Source: Zoroaster sp. YZ-2022
Lineage: Eukaryota; Echinodermata; Asteroidea; Forcipulatida; Zoroasteridae
Assembly (NCBI GenBank): GCA_029582265.1
Contig: CM055828.1
Span: 16,255,430-16,319,429, forward strand
Reading direction: 5' to 3'
Length of the DNA stretch: 64,000 nucleotides
The position numbers and the translations under genes are program-made. Of the stretch, positions 23,601 to 34,720 are shown one piece after another (position 1 is the first letter of the stretch; every line of letters begins with the position of its first letter). The notes under the pieces were generated by a model that saw only the letters and a list, made by a program, of their open reading frames with translations, was not told the DNA's origin and searched no databases.

Positions 23601-24539
23601 TTTTACTAAATGACAATGAATGTGAACGATAGTAGGTTTAAAAACTCTGAACCATTTCAATATAATTATATTCAAGTTCCTATTGGCACCTGTTGAGATC
23701 ATCTGATATAATTTGTGTATGCATAATTGATGTAAATTGTATTACTTTATTATGGATATAAAGAAGCAATAATTATTAATACATTTCCTATTATACATAG
23801 AGCCTTTGTCCAAATAACTCACATTCAATGACGGATCCAGGGGGCGGGGCAAATAGGGGCATGTGCACACGCCGTGCATGTACATTTACCATATGTTTCT
23901 GAGTATGACCCTTGCTCACATTAGGCCTACAGTATTCTTTGAAACACTGGAAGGGACGATACAAGGTTTCACTATAGTTGTATGCATCCTATAACATGTA
24001 TTTGTTTACGTACATCTGTGAAACGCCGGGCTCTTTATGAATGAAGCTTCTGCAAGTAAGCCTAGCCTATAGTATCATGACGCAAACCTTATTGTTCTAC
24101 ATGTTCTTACAGTAATGTAGGTCATTGTATATACAACAACAGAACAATTAAGTCTCATCAAAACAATAATACATAATGCGTACAAAATGTCAGACTCAAG
24201 TCGCCAATTGTTGTGACTTGCGACTTGACGTGACTTAGACATAAGCTAGCCACTTTAGATTGTCTTAAAATGTTAAGCCATTCCGCCCCAACTGACAACA
24301 CTACTGACTATTGTAATTATGCCGTCATCCATTGAATAGAAATACATATTTCTATAATGTTAATGCCATATTATTGCAAAATATTTTGTTTATTGTAACT
24401 CGTCAAAGCCTTCTTAGTGAAAACCCAATCAAAATGTCGACCTTGTTGTGATTTTAAATCACTCAGACTTGGTTAAAAAAGGAGAATGACTATGATGTAC
24501 ATGTATATGTGGCTGTACTGAAGGCTTACATGGATGAGG

Positions 24540-24700
24540 TTCAGCAGTCTGAGGACGGAAGTGCCAGCGTGTCGGTCGAGTTGGCACTGCCCTGAGAAAC
24601 GGCCGAAGAGAGGGCCGAGAGACTCGGTCTCAATCAAGTCTAGACGCGAGTGGAATCGGATCGATAATCTATGTACTTGAGCACATAAGTTAAAACGTGT
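24540..24700. repeat. GTCGGTCGAGTTGGCAC repeat
   Basis: The core AGTGCCAGCGTGTCGGTCGA, ending in TGGCACT, forms a short stem. Relatives occur at 43480-43620, 12720-12830, 22300-22390, 58325-58430 and 59310-59395, that is in R and Z blocks and beside the gap. It may be a dispersed short element. Confidence 0.45.
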
Positions 24701-24865
24701 CAATCCTGATAACCTTATAACGCAACCTACTTGTTCTACAAGCTATCAAAAACTCTATCTTGATCGGGTAACTTAGTTTGTCGATCTGTGTTTCTTGATA
24801 TTGCCAACACATGCACATTTTTGAGGTAGCATCTGGCACGTTTTATATGCGTAATGGCATGACCT

Positions 24866-24987
24866 GTGCCCAATTTCATGGCACTGCTTTCTGCGGAATT
24901 ATGCGCTTACGGCGCATAGAATCACACGCTTTTTATGGCGCCGTAAGCGCAGAATTCCGCAGTAAGCAGTGCTATGAAATTGGGCAC
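24866..24987. repeat. 122 bp foldback, Z1 copy
   Basis: GTGCCCAATTTCAT at the left is mirrored by ATGAAATTGGGCAC at the right. The two 50-base arms differ at three positions, and the centre is about 15 bases. The Z2 copy (43788-43906) has lost four bases from the right arm. It is longer than a typical pre-miRNA stem but would fold strongly. Confidence 0.8.
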
Positions 24988-25347
24988 TGATCGGCCGTCG
25001 TATCTAGGACATCAAATGGCGATGTTATAATTATGCCCACACGCTATTTTATGTGCATGGCAGTATTAAGGCACACATGTTATTCGTGTAATGGCGTGAC
25101 GCGATCGGCTGCATCGAACAGCCGTGCATATGATATAACGGTTTTACACGTACGAGCAGTACGTCCTTGTCAACTCTGATACCCTCATAAAACGACAACA
25201 AAAAACATACAAAAAACAGCTAAAAATGATTGCAATAATTAAGAGGCTATTATATACTATACAGATATGAAATGAGAGGGGGGCTAAAATGTCTTTCCCA
25301 AATTTTAACATCTTTAATATCGCTGAACAAGCTAGGGGTAGGCGTAA

Positions 25348-25581
25348 TTACCCCCACCCCCCCCCCCCCTGCAATTGAACATTAACAAAACAGTTCACGG
25401 GGTGGTCTTCAATAGGTATTTTGTACACATAGGTATTTTGTACACTGAGATGTCCCAAATGCTCAGTTAAACTATGTCTATATGCTTCGCACTCACCATC
25501 AACAAGGCTAAGCAATAACAAACCATTACCCTTCAAGTTACAGGACTTCATCTCATCAAACCACACTTCTCCTATGGACAA
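25348..25581 (-). CDS. Z-block open frame of unknown function, Z1 copy
   Basis: The frame starts MSIGEVWFDEMKSCNLKG and runs through LLLLSLVDGECEAYRHSLTE to a poly-C tract that scrambles its end. The Z2 copy (44063-44494) keeps the same reading frame with only a few substitutions. I recognise no domain, and there is no intron signal that I can defend. The hydrophobic GLLLLSL stretch is too short for a membrane span. It could be an exon of the duplicated unit or a chance frame in young duplicates; few differences exist to judge by. Confidence 0.25.
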   Translation of the reverse strand: MSIGEVWFDEMKSCNLKGNGLLLLSLVDGECEAYRHSLTEHLGHLSVQNTYVYKIPIEDHPVNCFVNVQLQGGGGWG

Positions 25582-25631
25582 TTTTATGTTGCATGCTCAA
25601 GTGTCAGATCCAATAACTCCCCATAATGTAT

Positions 25632-25820
25632 CAGCACGGGGGCACGTGCCTCCCCCCCCCCCAGACGAAGTCCGTGCCCCCGGGTGCCCCCATTCAGAAA
25701 TTTGAAAAAATAGGTCGCTAGTATTTGAGACTGCAGGATTCAAGTATTGACATGCCTCCGAGAAAAAGTGGTGCGCCCCCTAGTGCCCTCTGAAAATTGG
25801 ACCCTATAGTTACGCCACTG
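25632..25820 (-). mobile_element. hAT-like MITE relative, inverted, Z1 copy
   Basis: The right end TAGTTACGCCACTG is the terminus of the CAGTGGCG family. The interior matches the 12373 element in reverse, including AAGTATTGACATG. The left end carries GGGGGCACGTGCC instead of the expected terminus. The Z2 copy is at 44544-44721. Confidence 0.6.
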
Positions 25821-25859
25821 ACCTTCAAACTTACCACATACTTAGACCTTAACATGGAG

Positions 25860-26060
25860 TTGTACCTACAGCTGTGACCTCATTGCTGACCTCATCAGAT
25901 ATCGAATTACACTAAATCAAAGTTTAATCATATCCCATGAACCGCAAAAGATATTTTCACAATCTTTGCATCATCTTAAAGATCATTTCGTATACAGACA
26001 TGACCCCAAACTGACCTCTCCTTCCGGTCAAAACCAGAATTTTAAGTGTGGTTTAAAAAA
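25860..26060 (-). repeat. Single inverted unit of the 154 bp module
   Basis: The reverse complement contains CCGGAAGGAGAGGTCAG and the TCATG(G)GATATGAT phrase of the 6750-7050 module. Present again at 44760-44960. Confidence 0.6.
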
Positions 26061-26299
26061 TAATTTCGCTTGGTCTCATGTCAAGCAGCATATGGTCTAT
26101 GTCACGTAAATGAAGCTGTCAAACTTAAACTTCATAACGCTACAGTTGGGAACATTGATAATGTTAAATGACATTCGATTCAAAAGTTTTTTTTGGAATG
26201 AAAATGTGCACTGGGGTATTTTGATGCTGGCTTTGTACCACAACCAGTGTACTGTTATTATGTTTTATAAGCCCCAAATGGTGATGAGTACAGTTAAGT

Positions 26300-27184
26300 C
26301 TTCTTCTTCTTTTCGTGTCCATATACAATGCTATTCAGCTTATATAACGTCCAGCCAGTGCTTGGTACATTGCTGTCCCTTGATGTTGTAGAGTGCTAGG
26401 TCCTTTGCTGTGCAGGGTCCACCTAATGGCCCTGTCACACTGTTGCGTATCGTACTAGCGTATGCCAGCGTATGAAAATTATCACTCATACGCTGGTATA
26501 CGGTGACATACGCTAGGGGTACGTTAGGCATAGGTTGTATACGTTTCAAGCACGGTGGCATACGCTGGCATACGCTGGCATACGCTGGCATACGCTGAGG
26601 CAGAAATAAATTTTTAAGCATGCTTAAAAATGTTGTGCGTATGCGGACGTATGGTTAATACGCTAAGCATACGCTAGGCATACGCTGAATACGCTAGAGG
26701 TACGATATAGGTACGTTACTCATAGGTCGAGTACGCTGGACATAAGTTGCCATACGTTGGCATGAAGGTGTACCGTACAGCTAGTTATATAGGAACTTTG
26801 TCACGTGATAGGCGGATAGGCGGTACGCTGGGCATGCGCAGTTCATACGCTACTCATACGCTAGCCATACGCAGAGTACGCTGGCCATACGATGGTCATA
26901 CGCTGTTCATACGCTGACATACGCTGGTCATACGCTGACATTTGCTGACATTCGCTGTCCATACGCTGTCAATACGCTTGCCATACGCTACTCATACGCT
27001 ACTCATAAGGTTCAATACGGTAAGTATACGCACAATTCTGTATTTTCAAGGGCTTTTTGTGCGTATGAAAATTATATTATGAATTTTCATACGCAACTCT
27101 TACGTTTCTCTCATACGCAACAGTGTGACAGGGCCATAACAGAGGACATCGAAGGAGGTGCTCCATAGTCTGGGGTTCTGTGCC
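26300..27184 (-). mobile_element. 5'-truncated LINE, interrupted by a MITE
   Basis: A 10 bp direct repeat ACAGTTAAGT stands at 26290-26299 and 27185-27194. The paralogous site in Z2 (about 45192-45203) has GCAGTTAAGT once with nothing between, so this is an insertion. On the minus strand the element starts mid-ORF with GTEPQTMEHLLRCP, a Cys/His motif typical of the C-terminal end of non-LTR retrotransposon polyproteins. After the MITE it continues GGPCTAKDLALYNIKGQQCT, then KHWLDVI and a stop. It ends in an AAGAAGAAG tail at 26300. Only the last 60 or so codons are present. The clade cannot be fixed from this piece. Confidence 0.85.
26427..27136. mobile_element. PIF/Harbinger-like MITE filled with ATACGCTGG repeats
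   Basis: TGGCCCTGTCACACTGTTG at the left is mirrored at the right, giving perfect inverted repeats of about 24 bases. The 3 bp flanks are TAA (26424-26426) and TAA (27137-27139); a TWA duplication is the mark of PIF/Harbinger elements. The 710 bp interior is almost entirely degenerate copies of a 10 bp word, CATACGCTGG, in both orientations. It also has a perfect hairpin GCGTATGAAAATT near 27059. It sits inside the LINE remnant and splits its reading frame. No transposase. Confidence 0.85.
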
Positions 27185-28759
27185 ACAGTTAAGTGATCGT
27201 GTGGGAATTTCATTTCAATAGTAGTGAATGGCACATGTGTGTATATAGTTTGAGTAAAGCAAATACTCGTGTTGTATAACTTTTGGTTTTCCTGTATTTA
27301 AAAGCCACAAATGTTATCAATTATTGAATAGATAATTGTCTGTTAATATTTACATTTTAAAGAATTAAACAAGGAGAAGGGTATAAATGAACAAGTTAAC
27401 AATAGATTGAAAAATGAGAGTCGGAAAATCAAATTATTGTACTGGAAATTAAATCCCGATGAAGGGCTTTAAGAAAAAGAACGTATTTTCTGATTAATTA
27501 TGAATCCACTCCATGTACCTCCTCTGGTTTGAGAAGTTTGTGAGAGCAAAATGTAACCTTACCTGAAAAAGAAATTAAAATGCTAGCCACATTCTACTGA
27601 TTATATAAAGTCAAGAGTTTACGGTAATTTGATAATTAAAAGGCCAGTAATCCCCGTTTGAAATGGCTATTCACCTGACTGAATGTGTAAATGTACGCGA
27701 ACGGTGAGTCACAGACTGCCCGTTTCATGAAACTTAAACAATTTTGGCTACCACACGAAATATATTAAACATTAACGCAACACATTCTAATGCAAAATTG
27801 ATACCGGTAGGTCTTTTGCATGTGAAATTGATATTGTTATAATAACAGATGATAGACCTTTGCAAAATATGATTATGACATCACTGATGATAATTTGATT
27901 GAACTGGAAGTTCACACGAACATCTTGTGTTTGTTAGTCAACAAACACTTATCTCTAGTTTTCTTTGAATCAAGATATATATATTAAACAACCAACATAT
28001 ACAAGTTGTAGCTTTGTACGTTATGTTGTTATTGATTTAAACAATTGTTTTAATGCATTCATAATTGTAATTATTATTTATTCTAACGTTGAATTGTTGC
28101 CCCGGAGAATAAAATATAATAATATCAATAACAGATAGCCACATTGCCTTTAAATAATTTGTTTAATTCACACATTTTGTGATGTGTTTTTTGTGAACTG
28201 TGTATCTCAATAAAGGAATACATTTGTTAATAATAACGTTGTAAGAGCCCTTATCGAAGCAAATCTGTGTAGTTTGATATTCTTTGTTGTGCATATCAAT
28301 TACGTAATTGCATGACATACGGTGAACGTTTAACATGGAACGGCGCAAAACAAATTGTAGGGGCAGGGGACGATTGTTAAAAGGGTGGAGTGATTAACGC
28401 AGTACCGCACAGTACCGTTAAATTTGCCGGGGTGAAGCGTCTCCCTTCCTCCTGAAAACATGGACCCGCCCCTAAAACAGGTAAAACACAATAATTGGGG
28501 GTGTACATCTATACACAACACATATAATTGCAGATAAGTATCAGATAAAAGGTTACACACAGTAAATGTGCTGCTAGGGTCAGATTGGACATTGATCTTT
28601 TGTCCCCTCAACCTTTCGATCTTCATCTGAACATGTATTATCTAATTCAGGCAAAAAATGTTTTTGGGTCTTCTGCCCCCACTCCCATCAATCTAGCTCC
28701 GCCCCAATATAGTTGAGCCAACTACTGGGCCTCAAGTTTATACGTGTAGTTCATCTGTT

Positions 28760-28990
28760 TACCGTTTATTGTTACACCGCGTTTACACTTTCACAAGGAG
28801 TATCAGATCCCAGTGCGATCAACGGCTAAAGTGTAAACGGAAGAACCATCAGGATCTGATCCTCCAATTTGATCTGCCTCTCCTCAAAGCAGAATTAGAT
28901 GATACAAAGAGGATCCAAACACAAGAGTTAACGTATACTAGGATCATATCCAGCAATAACCCAAAGTGATCGATCACTACGGACGGGGAA
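28760..28990. repeat. Interrupted inverted repeat with GTTTACACTTT arms
   Basis: CCGCGTTTACACTTT (28776) faces AAAGTGTAAACGG (28828), with CAGATCC and GGATCTG words inside and nearby. It is kept in Z2 at about 46790-46990. No gene seen in the surrounding kilobase. Confidence 0.4.
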
Positions 28991-30751
28991 ATGATAACAC
29001 CAAATCATAGTTGCCAACATCTGAAGTCATTATCAAGGTTGTGTCATTCTGAAGGGGCGAGTGTCGCTAATTTGGGTCAAACACAAAATACCATAACAAT
29101 GGCATTGGCTTCTGCAATGGATGACTTGGCTATGCAATGAAGCAGCTTCCGTAGTTGATTTAAATACTTAAACGGTGTATTTCTAGTGTAACAGAAATTC
29201 AATATTTAACCAAATTATCAAATTATCAAATAGCGACAATAACCGATCAGCAGTCGAGACTGCGTGTAGAGGTTGTGGGACCGGGATGAGACTGGTGGCA
29301 TGTGTTGACTAACAACACTACAGCTACGTATATGTCGTCTCTGTATATTTTAAATGATTACTACAACAATTAAAACACACAAGTAAATGTGCATGTATTC
29401 AACATCGGTTACCATGAAACATGGGGTCATAGATTATGCACACGATCGATCGCTCGTTTTTTTAAATCCTGCCTTTTCAAGTTTATTTTACTTGTGAAGA
29501 TGACCTTTCACACTACACTGACGTAACTTCCGGTGTACACAATGAATCAATGCGGAATCAAACCCAAGTTTAAACATGACTTGGATCCTGCGATCCTGCA
29601 AGATTGATCTCGCGTACACAATCATGAACCCACTTGGATGGAGTGTACACGCAATGGTACTGTATATATGGCAATTAGCCTTTAGTCAAGGAGCACGCGG
29701 CAACCCCGTACACCACGCTTGAAAAAGACTACGCATGCGAGTGGCAAAGCAATGAGCGCCTTTACCTGTCCATTGTGTGGACGTATACTACTGAATTATT
29801 TATACACCTCCAGCAATATGAATATGCATGCGAATTTATTGTAAGCAATGTTTCTTTCGTCTCTATTTGCATATGTGTGATGTCATAACAAAGTATCTAC
29901 CTAAAGCAGTATGTATTAGCATTTCTCAACCAAGTCGGTAGTGTGTTTTGGGGTGATGAAATTTGTTTGTATAATGTACAACGAAGTACTGGATCTCGAA
30001 TATCGCTCAACTCTTGAAACATCACTTTATGTACCATTTCTCTCCTTAAAGATGACACCCAAACAGACAAAGAAACAAACAGACAATAAATATTTAAACA
30101 AATCAAATTTCACCCTTTATTTGCACGAATTATTCGTTTATTAAAAATTCTGGTGGGGGGGGGGTTGATCCTATAGACCATTCCCCGGGCCAACAAGTGG
30201 GGGTATATATCCCTCATCATCATCATGAATAACAAGAAAAAACATAAGGCCACGGTTGATCCTCGTGTGTATAGTTCTAGGTTGCCTGCGTGCGCCTTTG
30301 ACTAGGGTAACACACATACTCAAAAATACACTGTGCGGGGAAAATAGCAACATCAAACTGAAGAAAACGATCAATCCTTTAAAATCAGTAGATACTGTGC
30401 AGAGGCACAGGGTTCTGGGAATAATCAAGAGGAACCTCTACAACTGGACAAAATATTATATGAAGCTCTTCTAATGGGCAACTAATATGAGTTTGTTTAT
30501 ACAGGGTATGGAGAACCATAAACTGATTACACTGAATGACACAGCGAGAAATGAGACAAAGACCTGATCATTATTGCAACATTATGTATCAACTTGACAG
30601 GGATTTATAAGGTTAACATTGACATGCACATGTAATTGATTCCATGGTGGATGTGATTATGAGATGCATGGTTGCTCCCTGCAATGATAACCTGCACGTA
30701 GCCTTTTTGGAAATACGTTTTGGTGATTTGATGATCTAGTAACTTCTAATA

Positions 30752-31128
30752 TTGACGACGACAACGACGACGACGACGATGACAACGACGACGACGACGA
30801 ATATTGCGCCAATATGCGCCAAGTTTGACGCTCATGGCGCATGAGCATTATTACCCTTTTCGGCACATTTTGCTGCCATTCCAGAAACACCAGGGCAAGC
30901 CCCTTCTCTTTCAGGATATTAAACACCGGGGCAAGCCCCTTCTCTTTCACGATATTAAACACCAGGGCAAGCCCCTTCTCTTTCACGATAAGTGTCTTGG
31001 GTTGAAGCAGTTATGGTTAAGTACTCATGGACACAGCGCCGCAACCAGCCAGGACGGGTTTTAAACACACATTCTAACAACACAAGAACTTGAATCCGAT
31101 GCAATACACCGCAAGGCCGCGACACTCC
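30752..31128 (-). mobile_element. tRNA-SINE relative with internal 36 bp array, Z1 copy
   Basis: It shares ATGGCGCATGAGCATTATT and CACATTTTGCTGCCATTCCA with the R-block SINE, and has a decayed box A at its right edge (GCAAGGCCGCGACAC, about 31110-31124). A GAC/ACG triplet run (30757-30800) replaces the usual tail. The 36 bp array at 30885-30990 expands the body. Confidence 0.6.
30885..30990. repeat. 36 bp minisatellite, three units
   Basis: The unit contains GGGGCAAGCCCC, which folds on itself, then TTCTCTTTCACGATATTAAA. Because 36 is divisible by three, open frames run through the array and give false repeat proteins on both strands. Confidence 0.9.
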
Positions 31129-31496
31129 TTTTACTAAATGAATGTATACAATGAATGTATATATAATGTAACGATATTAGGTTTGTAACGATATTATATA
31201 ATTTGTGTATGAATAATTTATGTAAATTATATCACTTTATGATATTATGGATATATTATGGATATAAAGGAACAACTCTGAACCATTGCAATATATATTC
31301 AAGTTCATTGTCTCATAATAAACCAACCAGGCATCTACAGAGATCATCTTATATAATTTGTGTATGAATAATTGATGTAAATTGTATCACTTTATGATAT
31401 TATGGATATAAAGGAACAACAATTATTAATTCCTTTTCTTATTATACATAGAGCATTTTCCAAAAAGCTCACATTTAACGGATGATCTAGGAGGAA

Positions 31497-31875
31497 TTGC
31501 CCATGCACCTCCCTTTTATTGCGGTGTGTGTACATTTACCATACGTTTTTGAGTATATCTCTCTTGTTTGCCAATCTTCCTCCCTTTTATTGCGGTGTGT
31601 GTACATTTACCATACGTTTTTGAGTATATCTCTATTGTTTGGCAATCTTCCTCCCTTTTATTGCGGTGTGTGTACATTTACCATACGTTTTTGAGTGTAT
31701 CTCTCTTGTTTGGCAATCTTCCTCCCTTTTATTGCGGTGTGTGTACATTTACCATACGTTTTTGAGTGTATCTCTCTTGTTTGGCAATCTTCCTCCCTTT
31801 TATTGCGGTGTGTGTACATTTACCATACGTTTTTGAGTGTATCTCTCTTGTTTGGAATTCTTCCTCCCTTTTTGC
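31497..31875. repeat. 71 bp minisatellite, five and a half units
   Basis: Units start at 31497, 31568, 31639, 31710 and 31781 with a partial unit after. Each contains CCCTTTTATTGCGGTGTGTG and CATACGTTTTTGAGT. Z2 has only about two units (49085-49245). Confidence 0.95.
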
Positions 31876-32194
31876 GGTACCCCCCTTTATCGAGACCCTT
31901 GACCCGCCCCTGTTCACATTACAGTGTTCTTTGAAACAGAAAGATATTTTAATATTGACTCAAACTTCATTGTTCTACAAGGTACTATATGTTCTTACAG
32001 TAATGTAGGCCATTGTATATACAACAACCGAACAATTAAGTCTCATCAAAACAATAATACATAATGCATAAAAATGTCAGTATTGTTGACTCGAGTCTGT
32101 GACTCAGACTCAAGTCCGACTCGAGCCACTAATTGTTGTGGCTGGCGATTTGACTTGACTTGGACAAAATTTACTTGTGACTTGAACTGACATG

Positions 32195-32333
32195 GGCGGA
32201 TCCAGAACATTTTTTAGGGGGGGGTCTGAGAATCAAAAACAATTATTTTTCAGTACTACAAAAATTACAATGAAATAATCAAAGAGAGAGAAAAACAAAG
32301 CACACTGTGGGAATGGGAGTGCGTTTTCCCCTC

Positions 32334-32388
<55 letters not shown>

Positions 32389-32462
32389 CCTTTAAATTTT
32401 GTTTTAAAAACTTTTTGGGGGGCTACAGCCCCCTTCGCCCCCCCCCCCCGGATCCGCCAATG
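32195..32462. mobile_element. MITE with GGCGGATCC ends
   Basis: The ends read GGGCGGATCCAG and GGATCCGCCAATG. A 9 bp direct repeat ACTGACATG flanks it at 32186-32194 and 32463-32471. The Z2 site (about 49665-49680) has no element. The interior holds a (CT)n run (32341-32386) and poly-G/poly-C tracts. The superfamily is probably hAT given the duplication length. Confidence 0.7.
32341..32386. repeat. (CT)n microsatellite
   Basis: Uninterrupted TC dinucleotides inside the MITE. Confidence 0.95.
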
Positions 32463-32580
32463 ACTGACATGAGTAAATTTGACTTGATGACATTGCCAAC
32501 ATATAGTTACAGATCTAGATATAGATGATCACTTTTTGGTTGGAATCACGGCAAACAATGTACGCTGTTGTGGCGAATTG

Positions 32581-32892
32581 TGTATTACTATTATTAGCCT
32601 GTAATACATGTAGACTACATACCCTGTATTACTATTATTAGCCTGTAATACATGTAGACTACATACTCTGTATTACTATTATTAGCCTGTAATACATGTA
32701 GACTACATACTCTGTATTACTATTATTAGCCTGTAATACATGTAGACTACATACCCTGTATTACTATTATTAGCCTGTAATACATGTAGACTACATACTC
32801 TGTATTACTATTATTAGCCTGTAATACATGTAGACTACATACCCTGTATTACTATTATTAGCCTGTAATACATGTAGACTACATACCCTGTA
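32581..32892. repeat. 44 bp minisatellite, seven units
   Basis: Units start at 32581, 32625, 32669, 32713, 32757, 32801 and 32845. Each contains TGTATTAC and, 12 bases later, its complement GTAATACA, so every unit can fold as an 8 bp stem. Z2 has two units (49786-49873). Confidence 0.95.
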
Positions 32893-33104
32893 TGTGTACT
32901 GTAAAATGTACGCATACATGTCTATTCTTCCATACAATCCGCCGTATTGGAAGCTGATGGGGTATTATGGATAAATGCCGCAGTAATATTCAAAGCAGTT
33001 TATAGAAACGACTGGAAAAGAGGTTATAGTGACACTATCTGTGTTAAGAATTCGTAATGTATTGAACAAAAATAATTATAATTATGTTGGGGGTAGGCTT
33101 GAAA

Positions 33105-34720
33105 AATGTTTTCCCGTAAAAACGCTGAATGAGAGGGGCGTTACAAATTCCTTCCTGAAATTAACACATATAATGCAACAAAAACGCAAGCCTAGTTCGA
33201 TAGTTTGATTTGGTGGTTTATTTGCCGACGGAGGCTCGATTGTGCCCACTGAGAAGCTCCATTTGCCATTTAAAAACCGATATGGGGGCGTGTCACATCA
33301 CACCCCACGACCCTGCAGTTTGTTTTGTATTTGGTTTGTATTTTCTCTGATGAAATGGGATATTTTTTCCAAGGATGACTGTACCTTTATTAATTTCACA
33401 TCAAGTAAGCTTTCTGATAATAATTATGTCATATTGTAATCAGGTTATTAATATTATCAATGTTGTTTATTTTCTTTAGGTTTATAGTGAAAATGAGTGT
33501 TAAGTGACAAATGCATTTTCTAAAATGTATGGAAACTTCCATTTTCATATTATGAAATTTAGTTGATCCCTCCAACTTTTGTTGGCATCTCCCATTTGAT
33601 TTGTTCACATTTTTCAACCGAGGACATTTGCAAACATTAATCGCCAACCGAGGACCCATTATTCTATTTTCTTATATAAGTCCTCGGTTAAAACCCAAAC
33701 CCAAAGCACACATAATTTCAGATTGTCCTTCGGCAAAGTTGTGTAGTACCGCTCACGAAACAGACGGTTTGAAGTTAAATCTACACTTGACGTAAAACAG
33801 CTGCATTTAATAACACAATAGGCCTACATAAACAATTACCAAAACAAAAGCAGAGACAATTTCAAAATTGTTTCCATGTTTGCGATTCCGGTGTCAATGA
33901 TGCCCGCTAGCTCCAACTCCTTCCATCTACATTCAGCCTCCAGAGATGCAGCGCTTTCAATGTCATGAACTCCGGAAGTACATGAAACGGGAGAAAATAT
34001 ATAATAGTTCTACAAATTATAAATGACTTGTGACGTCAGCCTATTATAATAATGTGTTGGTGGGGCACGGCATTTGAGGTATCGACGTCGAGTTTTAATT
34101 TCATTGTGATCGTTTACCATTAGCATTTCGCAACGGAAGTAGGAAAAATATATCACATCTTAACCCTTGGATATTATGGACGGACAACAAACTAGATCTG
34201 TCGTTTATCTGGATCTGGATCTGGATTGTTATACTCCGTCAAAGCGGTAAATCCGCATCACTACAGGATATACAGGATAATCTCTGAAACGGAAATATAG
34301 GAAAAACATCTCACATATAGGGAAAACATCTCACATATAGGCACATTTTAACTCTTGGATATTATCGACAGACAATAAACTATCTGACGTTGATGAGGGA
34401 TATAGTCTCTAAAACAGAAATAGTAGGATAAACATCTCACATCTTAACTCTTGGATATTATCGAGGCAGAATATCAACAGTTTCAAGGTAAGTGGGCAAT
34501 TATTGTTATTATTTACAAGGCATACAACATGGATCATGGTTCATAACATTGTGGAAATAATTGGTGTTTATTTAAGTATATTTACCAAAGGTTGAGTACG
34601 TTCTTGTTGAAATCATCAAAAACATGATTTTTTTTGTAGATTTATTTTTTTACACATGCTGAGGTCTAAGCTATATATTACTCAAGGTTATTTTGCAATT
34701 TCAGTTTGGAAAAGTACACA
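33105..34720 (+). repeat. Block X, copy 2 (X2)
   Basis: This starts at GTTTTCCCGTAAAAACGCTG as X1 does and continues directly from Z1. It keeps TGACGTCA (34031-34038) and the donor-like GGTAAGTGGG (GT at 34488-34489). A direct repeat of ATCTGGATCTGGATCTGGAT lies near 34206. Confidence 0.9.

Larger units (their letters stand above)
15960..23930 (+). repeat. Block R, copy 2 (R2), interrupted
   Basis: 15960-16700 matches the left part of R1 and R4. The element-rich stretch 16724-17280 interrupts it, and R sequence resumes at about 17280. Internally the landmark GGACCACGTTTGGG occurs three times (17411, 19017, 20639, the middle one as GGATCACG), showing R itself is built of two or three related sub-units. 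The right end carries the R-type SINE (23336-23600). Confidence 0.8.
24253..33104 (+). repeat. Block Z, copy 1 (Z1)
   Basis: This begins sharply at CTTTAGATTGTCTTAAAATG and matches 43176-50092 throughout. Z1 is longer because of a LINE/MITE insertion (26300-27184), an extra stretch at about 29435-29990, extra minisatellite units (31497-31875, 32581-32892) and a MITE (32195-32462). Stretches not listed separately hold no gene I can support. Confidence 0.9.

Noticed and set aside
28330..28626. Minus-strand frame also seen at 46308-46602
   Set aside because: Open in both young duplicates but in two different frames in Z2, with no protein-like features. Conservation is explained by recent duplication.
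31497..31934. Staggered 65-80 codon frames with FIAVCVHLPYVFE repeats
   Set aside because: These are the 71 bp minisatellite read in rotating frames.
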